Source: Candidatus Poribacteria bacterium
GTDB taxonomy: Bacteria > Poribacteria > WGA-4E > WGA-3G
DNA length: 64,000 nt
Assembly: GCA_026706025.1 (NCBI GenBank)
Contig: JAPOZO010000002.1
Coordinates: 54,525-118,524 of the forward strand
Direction of reading: 5' to 3'
Both the position numbers and the translations under genes were made by a program. Of the stretch, positions 10,401 through 17,844 are shown piece after piece. Within the stretch, counting starts at the first letter, position 1. Every line of letters starts with the position of its first letter. Under the pieces are notes generated by a model. It worked only from the letters and a program-made list of their open reading frames with translations, did not search any database and was not told the DNA's origin.

Positions 10401-10628
10401 CGATTTGAAACCACAGAGACGGACACTCTCACTGCGAGGCAAACTGAAACGCCTGAAACCGCAACTGATCCGAGCGCAGATCAGACCTCATTAGGACTCG
10501 CTAAGCAAGCGAACCTCTATTTCAATCAGTCACAAACAGCGCAGCGCACTGGCGATTGGGCAGAATACGGACGGTTGCAGCAACTTTTAGGGGAGACCTT
10601 GCAGCAACTCGAAGAAAATACACAGTAA
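7446..10628 (+). CDS. UPF0182 family integral membrane protein
   Basis: A 1060-residue protein of the UPF0182 family, recognised by size, by several N-terminal hydrophobic segments (about 8-27, 52-74, 100-125, 240-265, 285-300, 330-350, 358-375) and by conserved blocks in the large extracytoplasmic part: RLWDWRPLRRTFRQLQELRS, YTHGYGAVVSPVNE, GPRIYYGE, RILYNRNIKERIQKIAPFLR and IRYPMAMFLIQARVYQDYHM. An Asn/Gln-rich linker (about 800-830) precedes the C-terminal part. The usual family length is 900-1000 residues, so it is complete. The function of UPF0182 is unknown. An inserted segment at about 140-200 (VEGTIDTNEIP onward) between membrane segments is unlike what I recall for the family. Confidence 0.92.
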   Translation: MDSRTKRFVITIVILAVVGGLGALWVNLYPDFLWFKMVNYFGVFYKILETKIFVGVIVGVCYLVILLANLALIYRFTPAHLSPAFMGGAEFAGESTSDPGATRRMIYGGLTLLAILFSILMGYTASDRWEIYLRFFNSDELVFPAATPISVEGTIDTNEIPVSQLELQAKHIKVGDPVNVQIDGINQEARVEAVLENAIRLNTSVQIEPGQKAFFISPARDPIFKKDVAFYVFKMPLERYICGTLFGIFMLVTIFATVIYFFHGLITGDTSQFRFRPPFSVKAHLFTLVGVTLLCRAWNYQFAMYDLLYASNEVVRGGGGYAAIQARLPILNIMLWLTVLCALVFIVSIFLKRNSFAFGGFVVFLIAGFLGQVYPAAIQSWRVEPNKQVLEADYINYNIKATLEAYGLAENTVTEEEYPLTEQLSYEDITSQENKPVFNSIRLWDWRPLRRTFRQLQELRSQYDFNDVDIDRYVVDGEIRQVMLSGRELNINELPVEIRNDWYKQTYTYTHGYGAVVSPVNEIDNGKPNMYIQGLPPIDYKEQWQHRFSETPGPRIYYGERTNRYVIVHPDRTQGLEFDYPQEGQQYAEYAYQGEGGVRLNSFWRKMVYMLKFDNEINFVLPGEISSTSRILYNRNIKERIQKIAPFLRYDGDPYIVIHNSRLVWMIDAYTITHRYPYSVSMREFDDERRRRLPNAQRDDESWGNYIRNSVKVVVDAYDGTADFYIMDRERDPIVECYRRIFPALFKPFEEMPDELKAHIRYPMAMFLIQARVYQDYHMKDPVTFYAGEDKWEIGRELYDNTDAQTQQVPQQPRSPFVPQQQTVQRSAAEGQPVEPYYVVLRLPGQEKAEFMLMLPFTPLNKPNLTAWLSARCDLPQYGQLLVYRFPKGRQIAGPMQVENFISQEPEISQQISLWNTQGSRVLRGNLLILPMNNSLLYVEPIYIQSEDEKTAIPELRRVVIGYENEVVWGASLEEALLKMFGQGTRFETTETDTLTARQTETPETATDPSADQTSLGLAKQANLYFNQSQTAQRTGDWAEYGRLQQLLGETLQQLEENTQ

Positions 10629-10827
10629 AACCAGTTGTCGGTTATCGGTTGTCAGTTTGCCTCGCAGTGAGAGTTAAAGAAGTATTTAGATTCACTACAG
10701 CCGTTCTTTTAAAAACTGGTGATTAAAAAGAGAGTTTAGACGATATACAACCCGCTTAACCGACAACTGATAACCGAAAGGTTTGCGTAGCAAACCGTAC
10801 TGATAACTATTAAAGGAGGTGAAACAG
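10629..10827. repeat. Inverted repeats upstream of the DUF5069 gene
   Basis: GGTTATCGGTTGTCAGTT near 10638-10655 faces CGACAACTGATAACCG at 10761-10776, and GGTTTGC-GTA-GCAAACC (10780-10796) is a separate perfect hairpin. The family is the same as in 7266-7445. It separates the UPF0182 gene from the DUF5069 gene and could act as terminator or processing site. Confidence 0.55.
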
Positions 10828-11073
10828 ATGGCTCTCGATTGGAAACCACGCCATAGGGATATGATTATCGGCGGTATCCCATGGTTAGCCAGAATCAGCG
10901 ATAAAGCCAACGCACAATTGCAAGGCATCATCGGTGAGTATATCTATCCGTGACCGCAGGATAAAATGTTCCTGGAGGAACATAAGCTCAGTGCTGAGGC
11001 GTTTGTTGAAATGGTGAAAGATAATCCCTCAGACGATGAAATGATTGCCGCTATGAAGAAATTGAATGGATAG
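10828..11073 (+). CDS. DUF5069 protein with in-frame UGA, probable selenoprotein
   Basis: An 81-codon gene interrupted by one TGA at 10951-10953 (codon 42), with the frame open on both sides until TAG at 11071. The ribosome binding site AGGAGGTG 6 bases before ATG 10828 is nearly ideal. The product begins MALDWKPRHRDMIIGGIPWL and reads GEYIYP-U-PQDKMFLEEHKL around the UGA, then continues to DDEMIAAMKKLNG. In the DUF5069 family as I recall it, this position is a conserved cysteine in a GEYIY-x-CP-type motif, so the UGA stands where selenocysteine would replace cysteine. A 7-bp hairpin follows at 10966-10983. The alternative is a pseudogene with one nonsense mutation, but no other damage is seen. 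Function unknown. Confidence 0.75.
10966..10983 (+). promoter_or_regulatory. Candidate bacterial SECIS hairpin
   Basis: ATGTTCC (10966-10972) pairs perfectly with GGAACAT (10977-10983) around a four-base loop TGGA. The loop begins 19 bases after the UGA and has a G at its second position. As I recall the bacterial SECIS consensus (short upper stem, G among the first two loop bases, loop 16-37 bases after the UGA), all criteria are met. It lies within the coding sequence, as bacterial SECIS elements must. Confidence 0.65.
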
Positions 11074-11092
11074 TTAACAGTAACCAATAACC

Positions 11093-11161
11093 GTAGGGGC
11101 GAGGGGATTTGGTCTTTAAATAGACCAAATCCGTTCCTTGTATTACATTCCTCGCCCTTAC
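11093..11161. repeat. Long intergenic palindrome
   Basis: Outer arms GTAGGGGCGAGG (11093-11104) and CCTCGCCCTTAC (11150-11161), one mismatch, enclose a second perfect pair GGATTTGGTCT (11105-11115) and AGACCAAATCC (11122-11132). It could fold as a nested cruciform or RNA hairpin after the DUF5069 gene. No coding potential. Confidence 0.7.
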
Positions 11162-11194
11162 GAGATGTTAGATTCACTCAAACTCTCTTTTCTG

Positions 11195-11317
11195 TAGGAC
11201 TTACGCATGCTGCTCTTTTGTAGCATAGGCTGTTAGCCTGTGCCAAGAGACCGTCTGCGTTTTTTCCAAGCACCCTACTTAACAGTGTGTGCTAAAGTCA
11301 AAATTGCGTAAGTCCTA
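11195..11317. mobile_element. MITE with 13-bp terminal inverted repeats
   Basis: TAGGACTTACGCA (11195-11207) and TGCGTAAGTCCTA (11305-11317) are perfect inverted termini of a 123-bp non-coding element. Ends of this kind are known from insertion sequences in cyanobacteria and similar genomes, so this is probably a deletion derivative mobilised in trans. The interior contains an imperfect hairpin (GTAGCATAGGCTGTTAGCC). It is followed by four tandem copies of a 7-base unit, GGAAACT. Confidence 0.7.
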
Positions 11318-11362
11318 TTTTGGAAACTGGAAACTGGAAACTGGAAAACGGAGATCTATTCT

Positions 11363-12430
11363 TTGGAATTAACTGAGTACCGCGACCAGATCAACGAAAT
11401 TGACGACCAGATTTTAGCACTGCTGCAGGAGCGAGCAGAGGTTTCCAAGAAGGTCGGTGCGGTGAAAGCAGAAACAGGCGTTGCGCAGGTTTATGTTCCG
11501 CATCGGCAGAAGCAAGTTATTGCACGCTTGATGGCACAGAATGATGGGAAGTTCCCCGAAGAGGCGCTGGAAGCAATCTGGACCGAAATATTATCTGCCT
11601 CCCGTTCTTTGCAGGAACCGGAGCGGGTCGCCTTTCTCGGCCCAGTTGGTAGTTTCGGACACTTGGCGGCTCGATATCATTTCGGCGCGTTAACTGAATT
11701 TATCCCTATCCATCCGCAGGTTGACATCTTTACTGAGGTTGAATCTGGTAGAGCAGATTACGGGGTGGTCGCTATCGAAAATTCGCTACAGGGCACTGTG
11801 CGGGATGTTTTAGAACGCTTCCAACACACACACTTGTGGATCTGTGCAGAGACATTTCAGCCGATAAAGCAGCACTTGTTGTCAAAGGCACCCCTCACAG
11901 AAATTCGGTGTATTTACTCGCATCCACAACCTTTCGCGCAATGTAGGGCGTGGCTAAGCAGGCATCTCGGTAATGTTGAACAGATTGAAGTTGTCAGTAC
12001 ATCTGAAGCCGCACAACGTGCTTCACAAGAACCATCAGCAGCTGCTATTGCAAGTGAACTCGCAAGCGAGATTTATCAGATTCCAATTGTTGCAAACGCC
12101 ATTATGGATGAACCGAATAACACAACCCGCTTCTTTATCATCGGGAGTCAGATGTCGGACCCAAGCGGACATGATCGGACCTCGCTCTTTTTTGCAGTTC
12201 GAGACAAAATTGGAGCACTCCACCAAGCCCTCGGTGTTTTAGAGAAAGCCCAGTTGAGTTTAACTTATCTTGAATCTCTCCCATCACGAGTCAAACCCTG
12301 GGAGTATGTCTTCTTTGCTGAGATGAAGGGCCATATCGCTGACGAACGGGTCCTTGTGGCACTTGGGCAGCTTGAAAAAGTGTGTCAGAATGTCAATGTT
12401 ATCGGATCCTATCCGCGTGGGACGCCATGA
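11363..12430 (+). CDS. pheA: Bifunctional chorismate mutase / prephenate dehydratase
   Basis: This P-protein converts chorismate to prephenate and then phenylpyruvate, the committed steps to phenylalanine. The start is TTG 11363 with GGAG about 9 bases upstream. Residues 1-90 are an AroQ chorismate mutase (YRDQINEIDDQILALLQERA); 93-275 the prephenate dehydratase (VAFLGPVGSFGHLAA, then VVAIENSLQGTVRDVL, then NTTRFFIIG); the rest is an ACT domain (RTSLFFAVRDKIGALHQALG, then ESLPSR, the counterpart of the ESRPSR phenylalanine-binding motif), so feedback inhibition by phenylalanine is expected. Length 355 is normal. The stop overlaps the start of queG in ATGA. Confidence 0.95.
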   Translation: MELTEYRDQINEIDDQILALLQERAEVSKKVGAVKAETGVAQVYVPHRQKQVIARLMAQNDGKFPEEALEAIWTEILSASRSLQEPERVAFLGPVGSFGHLAARYHFGALTEFIPIHPQVDIFTEVESGRADYGVVAIENSLQGTVRDVLERFQHTHLWICAETFQPIKQHLLSKAPLTEIRCIYSHPQPFAQCRAWLSRHLGNVEQIEVVSTSEAAQRASQEPSAAAIASELASEIYQIPIVANAIMDEPNNTTRFFIIGSQMSDPSGHDRTSLFFAVRDKIGALHQALGVLEKAQLSLTYLESLPSRVKPWEYVFFAEMKGHIADERVLVALGQLEKVCQNVNVIGSYPRGTP

Positions 12431-13560
12431 TGTTAGCACTAACGCAACAAATTCATACGCACGCAAAAGAACTCGGATTTGAACTCGTCGGGATTACACC
12501 TGCGGCACAGAGTGAAACAATTGCGCGTTATCGGCAATGGGTAGAAAGCGGTTATGCCGGGAAAATGAACTATCTCAAAAAGCATCTCCCGCTGAAGGTT
12601 GATGTCCGTCAACTTATGGCAGAAGCGAAATCTGTTATCAGCCTCGCAATGAACTATTACACGCTTGATCCGCCGAAAGTATTCGCAGATGACCCCGCAC
12701 GTGGACAGATTTCCCGTTACGCTTGGGGCGACGACTATCACGATGTCATCCGTCAACGTCTTTCTGAACTTATTGATTTTATTCGGCAGACAGCTGAAAC
12801 CGAACTGAAAACTCGCATTTGTGTTGATACCGCGCCCATCATCGAAAGGGAATATGCCCAAAAGGCTGGTATCGGCTGGATCGGCAAGAATACCAATCTA
12901 ATCCATTGGCGTTCCGGGTCTTGGTATTTCCTCGCGGAGGTACTCATCAATGTCGACTTGGAGTCAGATACTCCTTCCCTCCGCGGGAGCTGTGGGACTT
13001 GTACACGCTGCATTGAAGCATGTCCGACGGATGCAATTATTGAGCCGAATCTCCTTGATTCTCGACTTTGCATCTCTTATCTGACAATCGAACTGAAGGA
13101 AAGTATTCCGAAAGCATTACGCCCAAAAATCGGAAACTTAATCTTTGGGTGTGATATCTGCCAAGAGGTCTGTCCATGGAATAGTAAAGCCGTGCCGACG
13201 GACGAGCCTGCGTTCCAACCGCGCGACGGAAACCTTACGCCTAAATTGCTATCGCTTATCGGTATGACACAACACGAGTTTAGTCGAAGGTTCAAGGGAA
13301 GCCCGATCAAACGTACCAAACGCCGTGGGTTCTTGCGGAATGTCCTCGTCGCTATCGGTAATTGGGGCGAACCGCGCGCCGTTCCTGCACTCAAAGATGC
13401 GTTAGCTGATAACGAGCCTTTGGTTCGGAGCCATGCCGCTTGGGCATTGGGAAAAATCGGAGGCGATACCGCCAAGCAGATACTACAGACGCGATTAACT
13501 ATTGAAACCGAACAAGAAGTCATCACTGAAATTCAGAACGCGCTCTTAGAGACAGATTAA
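12427..13560 (+). CDS. queG: Epoxyqueuosine reductase with C-terminal HEAT repeats
   Basis: QueG reduces epoxyqueuosine to queuosine in tRNA with cobalamin and two 4Fe-4S clusters. I place the start at ATG 12427, inside the pheA stop (ATGA), giving 377 residues; ATG 12430 is equally possible. Visible features are the catalytic aspartate segment VDTAPIIERE (about 133-142), GIGWIGKNTNLI, the first ferredoxin motif C-x2-C-x2-C-x3-CP (189-200), the second motif CDICQEVCPWN (242-252) and a HEAT/PBS-lyase repeat at the end (VRSHAAWALGKIGG). queF, from the same pathway, is 3.8 kb downstream on the same strand. Translation is probably coupled to pheA. Confidence 0.93.
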   Translation: MMLALTQQIHTHAKELGFELVGITPAAQSETIARYRQWVESGYAGKMNYLKKHLPLKVDVRQLMAEAKSVISLAMNYYTLDPPKVFADDPARGQISRYAWGDDYHDVIRQRLSELIDFIRQTAETELKTRICVDTAPIIEREYAQKAGIGWIGKNTNLIHWRSGSWYFLAEVLINVDLESDTPSLRGSCGTCTRCIEACPTDAIIEPNLLDSRLCISYLTIELKESIPKALRPKIGNLIFGCDICQEVCPWNSKAVPTDEPAFQPRDGNLTPKLLSLIGMTQHEFSRRFKGSPIKRTKRRGFLRNVLVAIGNWGEPRAVPALKDALADNEPLVRSHAAWALGKIGGDTAKQILQTRLTIETEQEVITEIQNALLETD

Positions 13561-13582
13561 GCGTCACGGAGGTATAAAAGCA

Positions 13583-14203
13583 ATGCGTGAAACAACAAAT
13601 GGGCATCAAATTCCATCTCCCGGTGCTGGCACCAATGGACTCGCATGGCGAGGAACATCACTCTGGAGTGTTGAAGGTGTCGGTCCCATCCATGAGATTG
13701 ATCCTGAGACCGGTGAGGTTTTGCTAACACTTACGCCGCCTTACCCGGGTAGTGCCGGTTTGGAGTGGGCAGGTGCGCATCTTTGGTACAATAGTATATG
13801 GCAGCAAACATTTTACAAACTCACAGTACCGGATTTAGAGGTCGTCACAACCTTTTCATCGCCAGCAGAAGGACCCCACGGGTTAGCATGGGATGGTGAG
13901 CATCTCTGGAGCGTTGACATGAACACGGGGCGGTTCATCAAACAGTGTCCTGAAACTGGGGAAATCCTTGCCGAATTGTCAACACCGGGCGGTCGCGCAC
14001 ACGGGCTCGCATGGGATGGCGAAGCACTTTGGAACGCCGATACAAATGACCATGTCGTTTACCGAATCCACCCCGAATCTGGTGAGGTACTTGATTCCGT
14101 TTCATGTCCAAGCGAACCGCACGGGTTAACTTGGGATGGCACGGCGTTATGGTATGGCGAAGATAAAGCACAGAAAATCCATAGACTCAGCGTATCGGAG
14201 TAA
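13583..14203 (+). CDS. Soluble beta-propeller protein of GLAWDG-type repeats
   Basis: A 206-residue protein made of four to five near-identical blades with the motif GLAWDGEHLWSVD, spaced about 43 residues apart (TNGLAWRGTSLWSVE, GLEWAGAHLWYNS, HGLAWDGEHLWSVD, HGLAWDGEALWNAD, HGLTWDGTALWYGE), each followed by a strand such as ETGEILAELSTP. This is the pattern of SMP-30/YncE or glutaminyl-cyclase-like propellers. No signal peptide is visible, so it is probably cytoplasmic. GGAGG precedes the ATG by about 10 bases; the gene lies 22 bases after queG and may be in the same transcript. Ligand and activity are unknown. Confidence 0.75.
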   Translation: MRETTNGHQIPSPGAGTNGLAWRGTSLWSVEGVGPIHEIDPETGEVLLTLTPPYPGSAGLEWAGAHLWYNSIWQQTFYKLTVPDLEVVTTFSSPAEGPHGLAWDGEHLWSVDMNTGRFIKQCPETGEILAELSTPGGRAHGLAWDGEALWNADTNDHVVYRIHPESGEVLDSVSCPSEPHGLTWDGTALWYGEDKAQKIHRLSVSE

Positions 14204-14549
14204 CACTAAGTCCAAAGCCAGGAAAATGGCGTAATTACCGTAGGAGTGTTCAATAGGTGAACAGCGAATTGCAGATTCTGTTGAAAGAGGTCGAAATTCG
14301 ACGATTTTATCTGAATTTTCGAGTGGCATGTAATTTGCTACGCTCTATACAACATACAGCCCAAATGGGGAAGCGTCCCTCGCATGGTCCCTAATTTTTG
14401 CGGTTTTTTCAAAATATGCCCCTTTTGGCTTGCAAATTGTGTCATTAACAATTGGAATTTTCACTGATAACAATGGAGAAAGAATAAATTTCAATTATTC
14501 CTATAGATTTAACGGATAGGGATAACGTCAAATAGTGAGGGGAAGAAAA
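14204..14549. other. Intergenic region without recognised gene
   Basis: About 345 bases, AT-rich towards its 3' end. I see no gene, riboswitch or clear promoter pair. GGGAAGCGTCCCTCGCATGG (14368-14387) has local self-complementarity. A stretch near 14397 (TTGCGGTTTTTTCAAAATAT followed by a C run) resembles one near 33083 upstream of the ABC operon, possibly a shared leader motif, which may be chance. Confidence 0.35.
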
Positions 14550-17333
14550 TTGAAAAAAATACAGATAACCGTGCTAACTCTGCTCCTCGGAATCGGGTTA
14601 GCAATACAAAGCAGTGCTGACCGAGTGCAACTCAATACAAGTGCCGCTGTCATTCACGATAATCTCGGTGAGAGTGTCGGTATGAGCGGCGATTACGCAA
14701 TGGTGGGCGTCCCAAATGATGATACCGACGACGGCAGAAATGCGGGTTCGGTCCAAGTCTTTCTTCGGAGTGAAACTGGATGGATCCAACATCAAAAACT
14801 GAATACCAGTGACACAGTAGGTGGCGACGAATTTGGCACAACACTCGCAATGAGCGGCGATTATGCTATCGTCGGCGCGCCAAGGAAAGACGATTTTGGA
14901 AGGAACTCTGGTGCCGTATATATCTTTACGCGGCAAGACACGGAATGGATAGAGCAGGCGAAACTGGTCGCGCCCGACGCACGCGCAGGCGACTATTTTG
15001 GGATCTCGGTCGCTATCGACGGAGACACAGCACTCGTCGGGGGCCACCGTATCAATAAACCCTCTGCGGACGCAGGCTCCGTCTACGTGTTTGAGCGGCT
15101 CGGCAATAGTTGGATTCAGACAGATCATCTCACTGCCCCAGATGCCACTAAATTCGCATATTTCGGCTTTTCTGTCGGTATTGATGGCGATACCGCTATT
15201 ATTGGCGCAACCCGTGATGACGAAGCAGGGCTGGATGCCGGTGCCGCCTATGTCTTTATACGAAACGGGATCCGATGGACATTCCAAGAAAAACTCCTCG
15301 GTAACAATACGGAATCAGAGGATAACTTCGGATACGCAGTTGATGTTGATGGTGATTTCGCGATTGTAACCTCACCTAAAAATAAAGGTCAAGGTGCCGC
15401 TTACATCTATCAGCGCGAGGGTGGCAAATGGCAACAAAAAAGAAACCGGATCCGGATCCGTATGATTCCCATTGATCCAGATGGTGCATCCTCCTTCGGT
15501 ACCTCTGTTGACATCAGTGGCGAAACTGCCGTTATTGGAGCGGTCGGCGGTCGGGTCGGTCAAGACCTCGTCGGTGCCGCTTATGTCTTTACACGAAACG
15601 AACCACCCTTCTGGAACCAACACACAAAACTCGTCGCCAGTGATAGTAATGGCGGTGACCAACTCGGATATGCTGTCGCCATCAGTGGAAACGAAGTAAT
15701 TGCTGGCGCACCAAAACACAGTGCTGGTGGCCTCAGTTCTGGTGCTGCCTACATCTATGAACAAAAGGAAGATGGAACCTGGATAGAGAGTATCAAATTA
15801 AGCGATGGCGAGACGGCTTCCGAAGATCAGTTTGGTATCTCTGTCGCTATTAGTGGCAATTTCGCCATTTCTGGCGCGCAACAAGATGATGATGTTGCCA
15901 CGAACGCCGGTGCCGCTTATGTTTTTGAGCGGAGTGGCTCCCTATGGCTACAACGCGCGAAATTTACCGCTAACGATGCAAAGGCGGGCGATCTCTTCGG
16001 AAATACTGTTGCCATCAGTGGTGAAACCGTGGTTATTGGCGCACCTGGGGTTGATGATGCCGGACCGGAGGCGGGCGCAGCGTACGTCTTCATCTACTCA
16101 GGCGACGAATGGGTTCAACAAGCAAAATTAATCGGAGACGATACCAGCATGTTCGACCACTTCGGAACATCTGTCGCTATCCATGAAAATACCGCTGTCA
16201 TCGGGGCTCACGGAAAAGATGAAGCCAGTGTGGATGCTGGTGCCGCGTACATCTTCGTCCGAAACGGGGTTTCTTGGGGACAACAGGCGAAACTTACACA
16301 TCAAAACGCTGTACCCGGGGATCAGTTCGGGCATGCTGTGGCTGTTTATGGCGATAACGCACTCATCGGCGCGCATCGGAGTGACGCAACGGGCCCCGAC
16401 TCTGGGGCAGCCTATGTCTTTACACGCAACGGGGGGGCATGGAGCCAAGACTTTGAACTCATCCCAAATGATAGTGGACTCGGTGATGAATTCGGTTACG
16501 CTGTGGATTTAACCGGAGGTGTCGCTATCATCGGCGCACCTAAGGAAGATCGAAGTGAACCCGACATGGGCGCAGCTTATATTTTCGTGGAGACACGAAG
16601 AGCTTGGCTACAACAGGCAAAACTGACCGCTACCGAGGCCGAGGCAGGCGACGAATTCGGGGCAGCTGTCGCTATTCACGAAGGCACGGCAGTCGTCGGG
16701 GCATGGAAGGATGATCATCCTGCACCTGAAAGCAGAGAGCAGGCACTGGTGCCACTACAGATTGACAAAGGCTCAGCCTACTCTTTTCTCAGGGATGGAT
16801 TAACTTGGGTGCAGAAACGCAGGATTGTTGCAAGCGGGACAAATCGCTCCGACCTCTTCGGTGCCTCAGTTGCAATCAGAGGCGCATTCGCTATCGTCGG
16901 TGCCTCAGGCAATGATAGTGCTGGTGATAACGCTGGCTCCGCTTTTATCTATAATCCTATTGATTTGGGATTCCAAGCGGCGGATGTTCCCTTCCCCGTC
17001 GATCCAGCGTCCCAGACACTTACGACACTTGGGCACATTAAGCACACAACGGTTTTCCAGAATTACCCGAACCCTTTTAACCCTGAAACGTGGTTTCCTT
17101 ACAACTTAGCAGAGCAAGCCGAGGTCAGCGTAAAAATCTACGACATCGGCGGCGGACTTGTCCGCCAGTTAAATATCGGACTACAGGCACCCGGTAATTA
17201 CCAGAGTCAAGAGAAAGCCGCATATTGGGATGGTAGAGATAAATCGGAAACGCGGGTCGCAAGTGGTATCTATTTCTATACATTTACCGCTGGCGATTTC
17301 CAAAGTACCCGCCGGATGGTAATTCTCAAGTAG
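14550..17333 (+). CDS. Secreted FG-GAP repeat protein with FlgD-like C-terminal domain
   Basis: A secreted protein of about 927 residues. I place the start at TTG 14550, 6 bases after AGGGGA; the frame extends upstream to GTG 14535. A signal peptide (MKKIQITVLTLLLGIGLAI, cleavage after SSA) is followed by about 13 FG-GAP-type repeats of 50-60 residues with the core GDxFGxSVAISGDxAIVGAP, DDxGxxAGAAYVF and WxQQAKL, so the body is probably one or two integrin-alpha-like propellers. A linker leads to the terminal domain (about 845-927): FQNYPNPFNPETWFPYNL, EVSVKIYDIGG, YWDGRD and SGIYFYTF, a FlgD-Ig-like fold used as a sorting tag in Bacteroidetes-type secretion. It is probably surface-exposed. 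Confidence 0.85.
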   Translation: MKKIQITVLTLLLGIGLAIQSSADRVQLNTSAAVIHDNLGESVGMSGDYAMVGVPNDDTDDGRNAGSVQVFLRSETGWIQHQKLNTSDTVGGDEFGTTLAMSGDYAIVGAPRKDDFGRNSGAVYIFTRQDTEWIEQAKLVAPDARAGDYFGISVAIDGDTALVGGHRINKPSADAGSVYVFERLGNSWIQTDHLTAPDATKFAYFGFSVGIDGDTAIIGATRDDEAGLDAGAAYVFIRNGIRWTFQEKLLGNNTESEDNFGYAVDVDGDFAIVTSPKNKGQGAAYIYQREGGKWQQKRNRIRIRMIPIDPDGASSFGTSVDISGETAVIGAVGGRVGQDLVGAAYVFTRNEPPFWNQHTKLVASDSNGGDQLGYAVAISGNEVIAGAPKHSAGGLSSGAAYIYEQKEDGTWIESIKLSDGETASEDQFGISVAISGNFAISGAQQDDDVATNAGAAYVFERSGSLWLQRAKFTANDAKAGDLFGNTVAISGETVVIGAPGVDDAGPEAGAAYVFIYSGDEWVQQAKLIGDDTSMFDHFGTSVAIHENTAVIGAHGKDEASVDAGAAYIFVRNGVSWGQQAKLTHQNAVPGDQFGHAVAVYGDNALIGAHRSDATGPDSGAAYVFTRNGGAWSQDFELIPNDSGLGDEFGYAVDLTGGVAIIGAPKEDRSEPDMGAAYIFVETRRAWLQQAKLTATEAEAGDEFGAAVAIHEGTAVVGAWKDDHPAPESREQALVPLQIDKGSAYSFLRDGLTWVQKRRIVASGTNRSDLFGASVAIRGAFAIVGASGNDSAGDNAGSAFIYNPIDLGFQAADVPFPVDPASQTLTTLGHIKHTTVFQNYPNPFNPETWFPYNLAEQAEVSVKIYDIGGGLVRQLNIGLQAPGNYQSQEKAAYWDGRDKSETRVASGIYFYTFTAGDFQSTRRMVILK

Positions 17334-17396
17334 CACTTCCCTAATTGATAGGCGCGTTTCAGCAGCGCGGCTAAAGGAAAATAGTGGAGATATTGA

Positions 17397-17789
17397 ATGA
17401 GCCAGCACAATGGTTATGACGATTTACAAACCCATATCCCTGAATTAGAAACACCTTCAATTGAGACATGGGAAAATCAGTATAGCCACCGAGATTACAC
17501 CATCGAAATAACCAACCTTGAATTTACCGCCGTATGCCCCAAAACTGGGTTACCGGATTTCGCCACACTCTGCATCACCTATGTGCCAGACCAGCACTGT
17601 GTCGAACTGAAATCGTTGAAGGAGTACTTCCTCTTCTACCGAGATGTCGGCATCTTCCATGAGCACGTCGTAAATAAGGTATTAGAGGATTTTGTTGAAG
17701 CCTGCCAGCCACGGAAGGCAGAAGTCGTCGGCAACTTCAACATCCGCGGCGGTATTAAAACAGTCGTGCGGGCAAGTTATCAGAAATGA
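17397..17789 (+). CDS. queF: NADPH-dependent 7-cyano-7-deazaguanine reductase
   Basis: QueF reduces preQ0 to preQ1 in queuosine synthesis. At 130 residues it has the short, unimodular form. The catalytic cysteine C47 lies in TAVCPKTGLPDFATL with the proton-relay aspartate D54, and the QueF motif ELKSLKEYFLFYR (70-82) is present, followed by FHEHVVNKVLEDF. GGAG precedes the ATG by about 8 bases. It lies between two GC-rich palindromes and is convergent with the Gfo/Idh gene. Together with queG it implies that this organism makes queuosine at least from preQ0. Confidence 0.95.
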   Translation: MSQHNGYDDLQTHIPELETPSIETWENQYSHRDYTIEITNLEFTAVCPKTGLPDFATLCITYVPDQHCVELKSLKEYFLFYRDVGIFHEHVVNKVLEDFVEACQPRKAEVVGNFNIRGGIKTVVRASYQK

Positions 17790-17798
17790 ACGCAGCAG

Positions 17799-17822
17799 TA
17801 GGCGCGCTCCAAAGCGCGCCTA
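17799..17822. terminator. Hairpin between convergent genes
   Basis: TAGGCGCGCT (17799-17808) and AGCGCGCCTA (17813-17822) pair perfectly around CCAA. It lies between the queF stop and the end of the convergent Gfo/Idh gene, where a shared terminator is expected. On the plus strand it is followed by A residues, so it lacks the usual U-tract. A weaker relative (GGCGCG ... CGCGGC) lies just before queF near 17351. Confidence 0.5.
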
Positions 17823-17844
17823 AAAAATTAGTAACAGATATGCC

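Noticed and set aside
10828..11073. Reading this gene as a plain pseudogene
   Set aside because: The single interruption is UGA at the family's cysteine, with a SECIS-like hairpin at the right distance and an ideal ribosome binding site; decay would not be expected to give all of these.
14598..15287. A 229-codon minus-strand frame
   Set aside because: Antisense to the FG-GAP repeats; its length follows from the repeated codon pattern of the real gene.
14550..17333. Regular DNA repeats that might suggest a CRISPR array
   Set aside because: The periodicity comes from protein FG-GAP repeats in an open frame; units are imperfect and there are no uniform spacers.
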